64,000 nt of DNA from Cohnella herbarum (GTDB taxonomy: Bacteria; Bacillota; Bacilli; Paenibacillales; Paenibacillaceae). The stretch lies in NCBI RefSeq assembly GCF_012849095.1, contig NZ_CP051680.1, forward strand, positions 2,852,001-2,916,000, written 5' to 3'. Each line of letters opens with the position of its first letter. Position 1 is the first letter of the stretch. Shown here one piece after another: positions 52,787-62,763 of the stretch. A program made the position numbers and the translations under genes. The notes under the pieces were generated by a model. It did not search any database. It worked only from the letters and a program-made list of their open reading frames with translations, and was not told where the DNA came from.

Positions 52787-55661
52787 CAACATGAGAATCT
52801 AAATCATACGTAGTAACTGCGCGATAACCATTTATCATTAAATTACCACTATCAATCTTGACTCCATTCTGCGCACTGAGATTAATTTGATTATTGGTTC
52901 GATCATAAGAAATAACTGCGCTACCTGAACCCGTAGTAAACCAAATTCTCTTACCACTAGCATTATCCTTTGTCCCTATATAGAGGTTGTTACCAATCTC
53001 AACATCTGTTGCAACACTTATATTACCACCTTCTATAGTCGCGCCTTTAAGTATTCCACCAGAAATTGTCGCTGTAGATGATATATTCCCTGAGAAAGTT
53101 CCTGAAGTTGCATTAATGCTTCCTCTGAACGTCCCATTATTGGCGTTTACTGTACCATCCGTGCCCACAGTAAAATTACTATTTCCAATGTTGATGGTAC
53201 CACCAACAATGTTCGGAGCACTTATATATGTATTCGCAGCGATTGCGTTAGCTGTCACATTACCGGAAACTGTGGCATTCCCAAGCTCATCAACTATAAA
53301 TGTGTTGTTGATATTCATCTTTCCACCAGTGAGATTGACTTTGGAGGCTTGTATTGTACCTGCAAAAATCGCGTCTCCTGCTGGTGTGATCCTAACAGGA
53401 GCAGATGAAAATGTGCTGCTTCCGATGTATAGACCGTTCGTATCGACCCTAACCGCACTAGCGCCTGTTCCTGTGGTTAAAGCACCCGTTAAGGTAATAT
53501 CCCCCGTCGAGTTTGCAGACAGCCTGTCTACCCAATTTACACCATCAGTAGAAGATTGAATTTTGATTCCATCTGTTGCATTGAAGACTGAACGTGATCT
53601 GTTATCACTACGAGTTATCACAAGACCACTCGCCGAATCAATCTTAACTCCATTGTAAAAGGTGTTTTTCTGAACACTATTTCCTGCTTGGGTTGCAGCA
53701 GTATTCCAAGCTCCAGAGGAATTAATCAGTCCATCACCAATAAGTGTTGATCCAATTAGGATTTGATCGGTAGCAATAGTAGCGAAAGCACCTAATTTCC
53801 CTTTAATTACTTCTGCTACGAGTCCATTAGGTGTTAGCGCATTCTTCCAAGTGTTTCCCCCATCATTTGTAAACCCAATAATATTATGCAATCCCCTGAG
53901 ATAGTTAAATGGATCTGTTGGAGATTTCAATGTTAACCCACGTTCATTCAACGAATAGTTTTGATTATCTCCAGCTTCAATCGCCCTCTTATTCGCATCC
54001 CATGCTTCGTTTAAAATATCATTAATCTGCGTATTATTTTCCGTTGAGAGATCCCACTTATGCTTGCTCATATCCACAGTTGTACTTGTCGTATTGCTTC
54101 TTTGCAAAAGGTCTTTAATCTTCAAAAATCCAGATTTAATATCCTTCGTATTGGCAATCGTAACTTTCAGACCATTCCCATCTATATCGTGATCGATCGT
54201 TATTACTTTTGCCTTGATATCAATATTAAACCTTGGATAATAAATGGTGATTACTGTTCCAATTTTCAATTTTTCCTTGTCATATGGAACATTAAGCGCA
54301 GCAATAATATCGATAATATCGCACTCATACGCAATATTAGGCTGACTCCAGAGTTGCAGATTTTTGCCACCTTGCTCTAGTAAATCTTCCGCTTTCGTAA
54401 TGTTTGACTCTTGCCACGTTTTCTCCTTAGTGAAAAACTGCTTTTCCTTTATTTGCGAAGTAGTAAAATTCGCCGACTCTGATAATTGTGATTTTAATGT
54501 AGCAATTTGATTATTTACAGCCGTAATACTAAGGTTAACGTCTGTAATCTCAGTGGTTTTATCATCAATCTGAGTTTGTTTGAATTCAATCTGCCCATTA
54601 ACTGAAGTAACATCGCCGCCGGTACCGATTAGGACATCCTTCAGATCAAGAAGCGTCCTCCTTTCATTTTGGAGTCCATACAACTCATTTTTCTTTACAG
54701 CCAGTGTTGACTGATGTCCTGACAGTGTAGATAGATATCCTGAAAATACGGCAGCCTTGCTCTGAAGTAACTTTTCGTACGATCTTAATGCTTTACATAA
54801 AGAGTCAGACATAAACTTGGAATGTCCAATTACATTCCCCTGGGTGTCTTCAGCGTAGCCGTACATATAAAATGAATAGTTTTCCAGATAACTGGTACCT
54901 GTTGGATTAAGCCCGTAAATAGAAAGCTCATCATTGCCATAAATGTATAGTCTAGTAACGACCTCATCAAATTTATCTGTTTCTTTAAGCGATTTAAGAT
55001 AATGGCCATATTCGATTCTCAGTCCTTCATCTCGACCGTAATTCTCGTCCAGATATACGGACAGTCGCTTATTCACAGTATCAATAAAAGGAATGTAAGA
55101 ACCATAGGTTTCAATTGCCGAGAATATAAACTCTAACAAGTTCGTTTCGCTCGTATCGAATGTGCGATGCTTTGAAAGTAGAGAGCTATCAATATAATCT
55201 ACGGTCCAATCTGTTTGCGTCAGCAGTGTTTTATTGAGAACTCCATTTGCTCCTGCTGGATCGTAGAGTTTATATGTCCCCTTGAGAGCTCTTACCAGTT
55301 TATTTTTCCATTCATAATGTTGCTGATAACAAAGGATATTTAACTGCTCGTTGCCCGAGCTATCCATAACATACTCAGGATTTGTAATGATATAGTATTC
55401 TTGTTGCTGCTTATATTCATACCTTACGATGAAATCACCATAGATTTGATCAACTAACGGATTTCTAACCGTATCGTTATTCTCGTCAAGAATTGCATAG
55501 GGTACGGAAAACGACAGCTCGTTTACTCCACCATAATTGATAGTCAAATTTCTATCTTTAATATGATAAAGCTCGGTAATAGTCGCTCTATCGCTTGGTC
55601 GGCATAGATACAGCTTTACCTCATTAATAATACCATTCTCAAATTGGAACTTATTGTTCAT
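52773..55661 (-). CDS. Phage tail-spike / prophage endopeptidase-like tail protein (Tal)
   Basis: A 962-residue tail tip protein. The first 380 residues match the prophage tail (Tal/gp18-like) baseplate hub domain: LTINYGGVNELSFSVPYA, FIVRYEYKQQQEYYIITNP, and the FDTSETNLLEFIFSAIETYG segment. Then comes a coiled coil (about 300-420) and another hub part (VITIYYPRFNIDIKAKVITID). The C-terminal 350 residues consist of short repeats rich in Ile, Gly, Asn and Thr (GGTINIGNSNFTVGTDGTVN) typical of intertwined fibre shafts. AGGAG precedes the ATG. It directly follows Dit, the expected order. No peptidase motif is clear. Confidence 0.82.
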   Translation of the reverse strand: MNNKFQFENGIINEVKLYLCRPSDRATITELYHIKDRNLTINYGGVNELSFSVPYAILDENNDTVRNPLVDQIYGDFIVRYEYKQQQEYYIITNPEYVMDSSGNEQLNILCYQQHYEWKNKLVRALKGTYKLYDPAGANGVLNKTLLTQTDWTVDYIDSSLLSKHRTFDTSETNLLEFIFSAIETYGSYIPFIDTVNKRLSVYLDENYGRDEGLRIEYGHYLKSLKETDKFDEVVTRLYIYGNDELSIYGLNPTGTSYLENYSFYMYGYAEDTQGNVIGHSKFMSDSLCKALRSYEKLLQSKAAVFSGYLSTLSGHQSTLAVKKNELYGLQNERRTLLDLKDVLIGTGGDVTSVNGQIEFKQTQIDDKTTEITDVNLSITAVNNQIATLKSQLSESANFTTSQIKEKQFFTKEKTWQESNITKAEDLLEQGGKNLQLWSQPNIAYECDIIDIIAALNVPYDKEKLKIGTVITIYYPRFNIDIKAKVITIDHDIDGNGLKVTIANTKDIKSGFLKIKDLLQRSNTTSTTVDMSKHKWDLSTENNTQINDILNEAWDANKRAIEAGDNQNYSLNERGLTLKSPTDPFNYLRGLHNIIGFTNDGGNTWKNALTPNGLVAEVIKGKLGAFATIATDQILIGSTLIGDGLINSSGAWNTAATQAGNSVQKNTFYNGVKIDSASGLVITRSDNRSRSVFNATDGIKIQSSTDGVNWVDRLSANSTGDITLTGALTTGTGASAVRVDTNGLYIGSSTFSSAPVRITPAGDAIFAGTIQASKVNLTGGKMNINNTFIVDELGNATVSGNVTANAIAANTYISAPNIVGGTINIGNSNFTVGTDGTVNANNGTFRGSINATSGTFSGNISSTATISGGILKGATIEGGNISVATDVEIGNNLYIGTKDNASGKRIWFTTGSGSAVISYDRTNNQINLSAQNGVKIDSGNLMINGYRAVTTYDLDSHVAKWG

Positions 55662-55674
55662 ATAAGTATTGCTC

Positions 55675-56475
55675 CTATACCGAGGAATACAAGTATCGAT
55701 AAGTAAATTTTAATTTACATGCACCTGTAACCTCTAAATGGTTATTGCCATAAGGGAGAGTAAGATAGGTTTTAGAAAAGTTGTCATATCGTAATGCATT
55801 GGTAACGCTCGTATTAATTGTTCTATAGTGGGGATCGATAGTCACTTGTTCATTATGCGAGAGTCCAGTCAATCCTGTAATTTGACCACCATTGGATAAA
55901 TTCTTTATCGCAACGTTTCCTGCCCCTATTTTCTGAATATGAACAATAGGCTGAATAGCTGCACTCCCCAAATTCGACAGTACGACATTCACTCGATCTG
56001 CATTGGTACTCAAATCGAACACTTCAATGAATGCTGGCGACCTTACATAACAATCAACATTTCTAAAATCAATCTCAATGTAGCCCTCATTATTCCCAGT
56101 TACATTCAATGTTGGAGAACCTTCGTATGTCAAGAAGTATCGCTTGTCTATATTGTCAGTCGAGTAGAACTCATTAAATTTCCCGTTATTTAACCATCGG
56201 GTCACATTATCGCGTAATTCTGAAGTCCATTCCCCATGAATTGGACAGATCTGCAACTTCGTACTAAAAGGAGCGATTGTTTCTCCGTAATAATAAGGCG
56301 TGTGACGTCCAGCAATCATTTCAGAATGAATCTGTCTATCCCCAAAAAATGGAGATTCTAATAACCCTGATGACATTTTAATGAGCATGATACCCATATC
56401 TACCGATCGAACGCCGTCATATGAAAAACTCGTTCCTATAAATAAATGCCATAATTCTATTTCACCTCTCCACAC
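55675..56475 (-). CDS. Distal tail protein (Dit), with an unclear start
   Basis: A 266-residue frame whose body matches Dit, the ring that links tail tube and baseplate: IGTSFSYDGVRSVDMGIMLIKMS, PYYYGETIAPFSTKLQI and the galectin-like C-terminal part. The 5' end is odd. A good ribosome site (GAGAGGTG) and ATG at 56452 lead into a different frame that stops after 11 codons. In the Dit frame the only starts are the GTG at 56475, which has no ribosome site, and ATG codons well inside the fold. Removing one T near 56443 would give MAFIIGTSFSYDG, the expected beginning. So either a one-base frameshift or an unusual start is present. Confidence 0.8.
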   Translation of the reverse strand: MWRGEIELWHLFIGTSFSYDGVRSVDMGIMLIKMSSGLLESPFFGDRQIHSEMIAGRHTPYYYGETIAPFSTKLQICPIHGEWTSELRDNVTRWLNNGKFNEFYSTDNIDKRYFLTYEGSPTLNVTGNNEGYIEIDFRNVDCYVRSPAFIEVFDLSTNADRVNVVLSNLGSAAIQPIVHIQKIGAGNVAIKNLSNGGQITGLTGLSHNEQVTIDPHYRTINTSVTNALRYDNFSKTYLTLPYGNNHLEVTGACKLKFTYRYLYSSV

Positions 56476-56476
56476 G

Positions 56477-56501
56477 AAAAATAGAGGGGATTTCTCCCCT
56501 C
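56477..56501 (-). terminator. Terminator-like hairpin between tape measure and Dit genes
   Basis: On the minus strand GAGGGGA-GAAA-TCCCCTC is followed by TATTTTT. It lies directly after the tape-measure stop and before Dit. It should lower expression of the baseplate and fibre genes relative to the tail tube, or mark a module joint. Confidence 0.7.
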
Positions 56502-56507
56502 CGCACT

Positions 56508-59500
56508 TTATAAACTGAATCCGTATCTCTTAAATTTCTGATCGAGCTGGGTCATTAAGTAGTCTACATCGGATTTGTTTTCAACTTTATCTATATGAAT
56601 CATCTTTTCAAAGTGTAAAGAGGAAGAAGTAGCTTGAGAAGAACCTATTTTGGGCAATACGCTTGAAATTCCCCCGAACATTCTGTTTGTTAAACCGTTA
56701 ATAAAGTTAAATGGTCGATCTAGCACCACTTCGCCCTTCTTAAGAATGGCAGGAACCTCGTTGGAACTGAGAAGCTTTTGCCACCACTTCTCCGAGCTTG
56801 TGCCACTTACACCAGCCTCGCCACCATCATGATAAAGCGGCATGCCGTTTTTCATCCATTGGCCAGTATACCGATTTAGCGTAGCCCCGATACTTTTTCC
56901 AGATTCAGCATTTTGCTCCTCTAAAGTCGCTTTAGTCGCAGCATCTACCGCATTCTTCCATTCTTGGCTACGCCTCTTCATGTTAGTTATAGCATTTATT
57001 TCTTTCTGATTAACAGGCACATAGTAAGACTTGGTTGGATTGCCAGACGGGTCATTCGAGCCGTTTCCACTGTTACCATTGTTAGCACTAGAACCACTTG
57101 GACCCGGTGGAGTCGGGGTATAAATTCCACCAATTTCATTTGCAATGTTCTTAAAGCGTTGCGCATCTTGCAGCTTTTCAATCAGGTTGCGATCGATACT
57201 TGATCCAATAGAGTCCATGTAGCTCTGGACATTGCTAGCAAAGAGCTGCAGAGCTTCTTGCATTTTCACAGCATTATTTTCTAATAATGCTTGCTTTAAG
57301 GCCGAATACTGCTGATCAGCCGCTAGATCATCTTGCCACTTTCTATCCGCGGCTTCTTTGGCCGCTTTAATTTCATCTTCCTTGTTTTTAAGCAGATCGT
57401 CGAAGTTTTGTTCCCTTATATCTCTTGATCGATCCAATTCATGTTTCTGAATTTCTTCAACCTTGTCGGCCAGCTCTTTCTCCAACTGCTCTCGTTTATA
57501 TTGGCCTTCGATTGAAGAATCGAGCGAGATTTCAGCAATTTTACCTTGAATATCCAATTGTTCTCTTACTAATTTATCTTTCTCCGAGTTGAAATCCTCG
57601 GTCTCATTTCCTCGGCTAAATAACTTTCTCCGGTCGTCAATGTAATCCCTATAATCATCCAAATCTTTATCTAGCGCATCTTGTGCGGCCTTGCCTTGTT
57701 TTTCATAAAACTCTTCGATTGCGCTCATGGCATCCTTCGTTGTGTCTTTTACGGAAGATGCCCACTTATCGGTTGCTTCAATTTGTTCGATATTATACTG
57801 TTTTGCATATGTTTGTAGAATTTCAAGTCTCGTCTGCGCTTTAATTTTTTCTTCATTTGTTAATTTTTTAGTAAGCTCCTGTTCAAGCCCAAAAATCTCT
57901 TTATTTAAGGCTTCGACTCCTCCGATTAATGTATTGTTAATCTCTCTATCTATTTCCGCTGCTTTCCTTTTTTCTTCTTCCGTATCTATATCTCCCAGCA
58001 CGGACTTAGAATACTTTAGCTCTTCTAGACTCTTGTCGAAACCGGCAATGAAAGCCTCGGCTCGGGCTTTTCCTTCGGCTTCCGAGGATTGAACAATTTC
58101 AACATTTGTGGCGGATAGGCCAGTAAGTAGATTGTTCAGATAAATATTAGACGCATCTTTTTCCTGCTCACTTTTGCTATTTCTGATTTTATTCCTAGTC
58201 ACCGCAATTTCTTTCAGTATATCTTGTCTTTGTTTAACTAAGGTTTGAACAATCCCTTCGGAATACCCAGCCAACAATTTTTTTTCATCTTCCGTATTGA
58301 TCTCACCAAGTAAAGAGATTGCATTATTGTAATGCGTTTTATTCCGATCCGCTATACCATTGATTTGATCAAGTGCATATTGAAGAGTAGCCGCGATATC
58401 CATAGTGACTTGTTTTAATTGCGAATTGACTGCGTCGATCTCGTTCGTCAGTTCCAAGTAGCGTTGAACAAAGCCTTCGAGTTGTTCTGCTGTGTACCCA
58501 AATTTTGATTTATTGGATTTAGAGATTGCCACAAGACGTTTGTTGACATCTTCAACGACCTCTCCCCTATTATCCACTAAGCCCGATTTTGTCAGCTTAG
58601 ATTGTAAGTCAGAATGTTCTTTTTGCTGCTCCTTATTTAATTCTCCAGTAGCGGCAATCAACTTTGAATAAAGCTTTAACCTTTCCTTAAGAAGACTCTC
58701 GTAACCTTCCGCTTTCGCCTTTGCTTCCTCGATTGCTTTATTGTTTTCTTCGAGACCGCGATTATATTTATCGATTTCTAGCTGACTTTTGCTAATATTC
58801 AATTTAGGTTCGTAAACTGATGATGATGGTGGTGGTGAGTTTGATTGTAGTCCTACAAATTTAATAGGTTTACTATAAGCATCCCTTTGTGCTTCTAATC
58901 GCAATCTTTCTAATTCGAGGGACTCCAATTGCTCTTTTTCTTCATCTGGATAAATTTTGCTTGCAATCTCTTTCATTATTTCCGGTGGAAGTCTTCCTGA
59001 CATTACCGTATAAAATTGTTCATACATTGAGCGTTTACCTTCAAGAGAATCAAATAAATCCTTATTGCTCTTAAGGAGTCTCTCAGTTTCATTTAATCTC
59101 TCTTTACGCTCAAAGTTCGCAATTTTCTCCAACAAAGTACCCTTACCTTCAAGTAAACCATTACTATCACTTAACTGTTTTGCGAACTGGGGATACTCAT
59201 CAATTAACGCTAAGGTCGTATCTAAGGACAGGCTCTCCCCACTTTGAAGCGTTTGATAAGCAGAGGATAGCTTATTAAATGAAGAGAGAGATTTATTTGT
59301 GCCCTTATCGAACTCACTTAGTTCGGCACGATAAGTCGTAAAAGAGGCACTCGCTGGTGAGTTGGGAATGTTAGAAAGCGAATTCGAAAAGCGATTAATT
59401 GCTCCTTCTGCTACCTTCGAATCTTCGCCAATATCTTTAAATATTTTAATAATTCCGTTTTTATCTCCACCATTGATCATTTTTGTAAGATCTATATCAT

Positions 59501-61739
59501 TCGCTTGAATGTGAGAATTGAATTTTCCAGCCATTTGTTCATATTGATATTGAATTTCATCAACGTTTTTACCGCTAATTTCGGCTGACTCAATAAATGA
59601 AGATGCAAGGTTATCTAAGAAGGATTTTACGTTTTGATCGGATTGATTCGTTTCTTCAACTAAAATCCCGTTATAATCTTGAAAAAGAGTAATAAAATCT
59701 TTCATTCCTGCTTCAACACTACTATTCGTCTTGAAAATATCATTTCCAATCGCATCTAATTCATTTTTAGCATTTGCAGTTGCTCCAGTAATACCGCCAT
59801 GATTTAGCATTTCGAAATCTAAAATGTCATCAAAGGCAAATAATTCTTTATCGTCGAACTTCTTCTTGACCTTAATCCGCAGATCATCAAGCAGTTCTAA
59901 ATATTCCTTCGAATTTTTCTTAAAACCACTCTTGCTTAGTTCTCCTTCCGCAAACGCTAGTGCTTCATATTTAACTGAAGCTACTTCAAAATCCTCATTC
60001 TTTGCACCGATTTTATCTCGGTTAGATACAATTACTTTTGCCGAATCTACCAATTTTTTTGAATTTTCCTCGTAAACAGTCCTTCGCCTGTATAGATTTA
60101 ACTCTTTCTCTTTCTCAATCAACGCATCGATTTCTTGCGCCGTTTTATACACGGCTTTACCTTCGGCATCATAATGATCGATAATTTGCGGCATTAAACC
60201 CGCCATTTCAGATCTCAGGCCATTTAATTCTTCTTGCGTTCCGACTTGTGCTTTAAGCTGTTCATTAAGCTCGGTTATTTTGGCAATGTTATCTTGGGAG
60301 GTGCTAATCGTTTCCTTTAGATTGGCTACATATTCGGATTGAGAATCTTTCGCCTTAAAGAATAAACCGATCAGCTTTTCCAAAGCAAAACCGATCGCGA
60401 CAAATACTAAACCAACTACCGATGCTGCAGCAAGTCCCCGCAATGCTACCTTAGCGGCTGTAGCCGAAATGCCTAATGTACTAAAACCAGTTCCCAGCGA
60501 CAACACGGAAAGTGCAAGTGTCCTAAAGCCTTTACTTAATGCCGCGCCTGCGAAGCCAACCGCCCCTAGGACAACCGGGAGCACGCCAACTGTTTCCACA
60601 ACTTTGCCCAATACATTGATCAGCATAGTGAATGCGTCAATAACCCCATTAATCGTTGCGGAATCAAGCGTTGACTGCCACATCCCCGACCAAGCGGTAC
60701 CTAATTGGCTGAGCTTCGCCTCAGTGCTTTCCATGTAAATATTAAACTTCTCTTGACTAACTCCAGCTGCATTTAAAGATCCTTGATACAGGTTAACGGA
60801 CTGTCCATAACCCTGCATCAAACTCAAGAACGAGCCGCTTTGACTTTCGCCCGCAAGTAGCTTACTGATGTATTGTTGGGTAGAATTGCTCAAATCTCCC
60901 CACTTTGAACCTAACTCGTCCATGACACTACCGAAGTTTTTAAAGTTTCCTTCCGTGTCAACCAGATCGATATTCGCTCTATTTAATGCATCCGTAACTT
61001 GTACTAGATTCGTGCTTTGATTTTCGTCGAATCCTGTTTCCGTCAACGATTGGAAACGTTCGATCATCGAATTGACAGAGTCTCCGACTTCGGCACTGGA
61101 GCCTTTCGTGCTTGATGATATTGTCGTAATCCAACTTGCGACTTTCTCAAATTGCAAACCAGCCTCATTTGTCGCTCCAGTAACAAGCTGCATAGACTGA
61201 CCAATATCAGCCGCACTAATCGCTGTAGCATCTCCTAGATACGTGAACACATCAGAAGCCTGTTCAGATGAAACTCCTAGTGACTGTACAGTAGAAATCA
61301 AAATATTTGCGGAAGACGCGAAATCCAAATTAGCCACTTTGGCGAATTGGGTAGCCGTACTTAGCTTCATCATCATCTCGCTTTCGCTTAAACCTAGCTC
61401 GGCAAGTTGAATAGCATTTTGCGCGATAATATCCGTGGCGATCCCGAGTTCCATGCTGAGATCACGAAACTCTTCTCCATATTTAGCCATCTCTTGATGA
61501 CTCTTATTATAAATCATCGATAATCTGGTAAGTTCCTTGTTCAATTGATTGGCATGATGAACACCCGTAGCAAATAAACCAATAATAGGAACGAATAATG
61601 AACCTACATTCGATATAAACGATGCATTATCCATAATCTCTGTTAAAGCGCTTCTTAGTCTCCCGGAATTCGCAGCTGCCGCTTCTCCAGCTTGAGCTGC
61701 ACTCCCTCCTACATCAATTCCTAAGTTACCGTTAGCCAT
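56508..61739 (-). CDS. Phage tail tape measure protein
   Basis: A 1743-residue protein that sets tail length; at about 1.5 angstrom per residue this suggests a tail of roughly 250 nm. It has the TP901-type tape-measure core (residues 60-340: STATQFAKVANLDFASSANI, DVFTYLGDATAISAADIGQS), two or three hydrophobic segments near 380-470, and long coiled coils rich in Glu, Lys, Leu and Gln. The end has the VPAILKKGEVVLDRP motif common in tape measure C-termini. The ATG at 61739 has GGAGGG ahead and is preferred over an upstream in-frame start. It lies directly upstream of Dit. Confidence 0.92.
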   Translation of the reverse strand: MANGNLGIDVGGSAAQAGEAAAANSGRLRSALTEIMDNASFISNVGSLFVPIIGLFATGVHHANQLNKELTRLSMIYNKSHQEMAKYGEEFRDLSMELGIATDIIAQNAIQLAELGLSESEMMMKLSTATQFAKVANLDFASSANILISTVQSLGVSSEQASDVFTYLGDATAISAADIGQSMQLVTGATNEAGLQFEKVASWITTISSSTKGSSAEVGDSVNSMIERFQSLTETGFDENQSTNLVQVTDALNRANIDLVDTEGNFKNFGSVMDELGSKWGDLSNSTQQYISKLLAGESQSGSFLSLMQGYGQSVNLYQGSLNAAGVSQEKFNIYMESTEAKLSQLGTAWSGMWQSTLDSATINGVIDAFTMLINVLGKVVETVGVLPVVLGAVGFAGAALSKGFRTLALSVLSLGTGFSTLGISATAAKVALRGLAAASVVGLVFVAIGFALEKLIGLFFKAKDSQSEYVANLKETISTSQDNIAKITELNEQLKAQVGTQEELNGLRSEMAGLMPQIIDHYDAEGKAVYKTAQEIDALIEKEKELNLYRRRTVYEENSKKLVDSAKVIVSNRDKIGAKNEDFEVASVKYEALAFAEGELSKSGFKKNSKEYLELLDDLRIKVKKKFDDKELFAFDDILDFEMLNHGGITGATANAKNELDAIGNDIFKTNSSVEAGMKDFITLFQDYNGILVEETNQSDQNVKSFLDNLASSFIESAEISGKNVDEIQYQYEQMAGKFNSHIQANDIDLTKMINGGDKNGIIKIFKDIGEDSKVAEGAINRFSNSLSNIPNSPASASFTTYRAELSEFDKGTNKSLSSFNKLSSAYQTLQSGESLSLDTTLALIDEYPQFAKQLSDSNGLLEGKGTLLEKIANFERKERLNETERLLKSNKDLFDSLEGKRSMYEQFYTVMSGRLPPEIMKEIASKIYPDEEKEQLESLELERLRLEAQRDAYSKPIKFVGLQSNSPPPSSSVYEPKLNISKSQLEIDKYNRGLEENNKAIEEAKAKAEGYESLLKERLKLYSKLIAATGELNKEQQKEHSDLQSKLTKSGLVDNRGEVVEDVNKRLVAISKSNKSKFGYTAEQLEGFVQRYLELTNEIDAVNSQLKQVTMDIAATLQYALDQINGIADRNKTHYNNAISLLGEINTEDEKKLLAGYSEGIVQTLVKQRQDILKEIAVTRNKIRNSKSEQEKDASNIYLNNLLTGLSATNVEIVQSSEAEGKARAEAFIAGFDKSLEELKYSKSVLGDIDTEEEKRKAAEIDREINNTLIGGVEALNKEIFGLEQELTKKLTNEEKIKAQTRLEILQTYAKQYNIEQIEATDKWASSVKDTTKDAMSAIEEFYEKQGKAAQDALDKDLDDYRDYIDDRRKLFSRGNETEDFNSEKDKLVREQLDIQGKIAEISLDSSIEGQYKREQLEKELADKVEEIQKHELDRSRDIREQNFDDLLKNKEDEIKAAKEAADRKWQDDLAADQQYSALKQALLENNAVKMQEALQLFASNVQSYMDSIGSSIDRNLIEKLQDAQRFKNIANEIGGIYTPTPPGPSGSSANNGNSGNGSNDPSGNPTKSYYVPVNQKEINAITNMKRRSQEWKNAVDAATKATLEEQNAESGKSIGATLNRYTGQWMKNGMPLYHDGGEAGVSGTSSEKWWQKLLSSNEVPAILKKGEVVLDRPFNFINGLTNRMFGGISSVLPKIGSSQATSSSLHFEKMIHIDKVENKSDVDYLMTQLDQKFKRYGFSL

Positions 61740-61755
61740 ATTCTCCCTCCTATCC

Positions 61756-62181
61756 TCAATTTCGTATTTGGTCAAACAATTTCGCTACCATCTCGTACTC
61801 CAAAGCCTGATCCCCAGACCAGGCAGTTGGACAATTTTCAATGGATTGTCGGACGGACAACAACATTTCTAAATTTTCCTCATTCTCTTCGATATGGAAT
61901 TCCTCTTCTAGAAGCTCTTTAAAATCTCGTTCGAATACAACAGAATCCACGACATCATATCTCGCCTGTTCTCCTTCGACTTCAACGATGCGAGGATTGC
62001 CCTCTTCATCTAGATGGCAATGTTCCTTCAGCAGCTGCACATGATATTTCCCGAGTTCTTCAGACTTGACGACAAGCAATTCAATAAATTTCATTCTCAT
62101 TCTGCTTTGTTTGCCTGCTAACGATAAATGATTCATCAACCACTTGGAATAGAAAGCAATTTCTCCATACTTAATCCTCAT
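61756..62181 (-). CDS. Tail assembly chaperone-like protein, second frame
   Basis: A 141-residue acidic helical protein (MRIKYGEIAFYSKWLM, then GNPRIVEVEGEQARYDV and FHIEENEENLEMLLSVRQSI) resembling DUF1617-type proteins of Firmicute phages. It lies between the first chaperone-like gene and the tape measure, where siphoviruses have the frameshifted second chaperone (gpT). Its ATG overlaps the stop of the upstream gene by four bases in a GAAAAATGA context, the frame that a -1 slip would enter. It could therefore be made both alone and as a fusion. Confidence 0.65.
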   Translation of the reverse strand: MRIKYGEIAFYSKWLMNHLSLAGKQSRMRMKFIELLVVKSEELGKYHVQLLKEHCHLDEEGNPRIVEVEGEQARYDVVDSVVFERDFKELLEEEFHIEENEENLEMLLSVRQSIENCPTAWSGDQALEYEMVAKLFDQIRN

Positions 62182-62648
62182 TTTTCCGCCCCTCCTGTTT
62201 CTGTCGCAATGTTGGATTTCGTAACTTCCTCATGAACAAGATTAATAGCTCTCTTTAGATCCCCGAAGATTTTCTCCAACTCATCCTGAACGAACGACGT
62301 AATGATGTCCTGCAAATATTCGCCATCCTTTAAAGCAACGATGAGATTAAGCATGTCGTCATACGATTCAGCATCCGTTTCCAAACTGGTAAAATACTTA
62401 ATAATAAGCGCTGTAGACAGTGCAATTCCGATTGATGCATCAAACTTCTTGTTGTTCTCGAACGCAAACTTGACTAGATTCAATAAATCGGCGATCAAGT
62501 CATCCCTCTTAGACGGACGAAACAATAGGTCAATATCAAGCGTACTTCCGTTTGCGAATTGAACTCTTTTCGTTCGCTTGTATTTGTCATTTACTTTCTT
62601 TGTCATTTGTAAGGACGATAGATTATTTTTTCTCATATTCAAACTCAA
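62178..62648 (-). CDS. Tail assembly chaperone-like protein, first frame
   Basis: A 156-residue helical protein (DDLIADLLNLVKFAFENNKK, ALSTALIIKYFTSLETDAES) located directly after the major tail protein and before the tape measure, the place of gpG-type tail chaperones. No sequence family is recognised. The start is uncertain: AAGGAG is followed by in-frame TTG codons at 4 and 10 bases (62648 and 62642) and an ATG at 62636. It ends in GCG GAA AAA TGA, where the A-run could let ribosomes slip into the next frame. Confidence 0.6.
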   Translation of the reverse strand: MSLNMRKNNLSSLQMTKKVNDKYKRTKRVQFANGSTLDIDLLFRPSKRDDLIADLLNLVKFAFENNKKFDASIGIALSTALIIKYFTSLETDAESYDDMLNLIVALKDGEYLQDIITSFVQDELEKIFGDLKRAINLVHEEVTKSNIATETGGAEK

Positions 62649-62668
62649 GCAACTCCTTTTTTATTGTT

Positions 62669-62720
62669 TATTTTCTGCAAACGAACAAACCGCTAGGCTT
62701 GTCAGCTTGCAGAAAATAAT
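62669..62720. repeat. Perfect 13-bp inverted repeat between chaperone and major tail protein genes
   Basis: TTATTTTCTGCAA (62669-62681) and TTGCAGAAAATAA (62708-62720) are exact inverses around a 26-base loop. It follows the major-tail terminator in reading order and precedes the ribosome site of the first chaperone-like gene, so it may be an operator or a structure that tunes the low chaperone expression. Confidence 0.5.
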
Positions 62721-62724
62721 AAAG

Positions 62725-62749
62725 GAGAAGGAAGTAGCTCCCTTCTCCC
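62725..62749 (-). terminator. Terminator after the major tail protein gene
   Basis: GGAGAAGG and CCTTCTCC pair with a 9-base loop; on the minus strand TTTATTATTTT follows. It lies 15 bases after the stop of the major tail protein gene, the usual way to make much tube protein and less of what follows. Confidence 0.75.
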
Positions 62750-62763
62750 TTATTTATTTCCCG

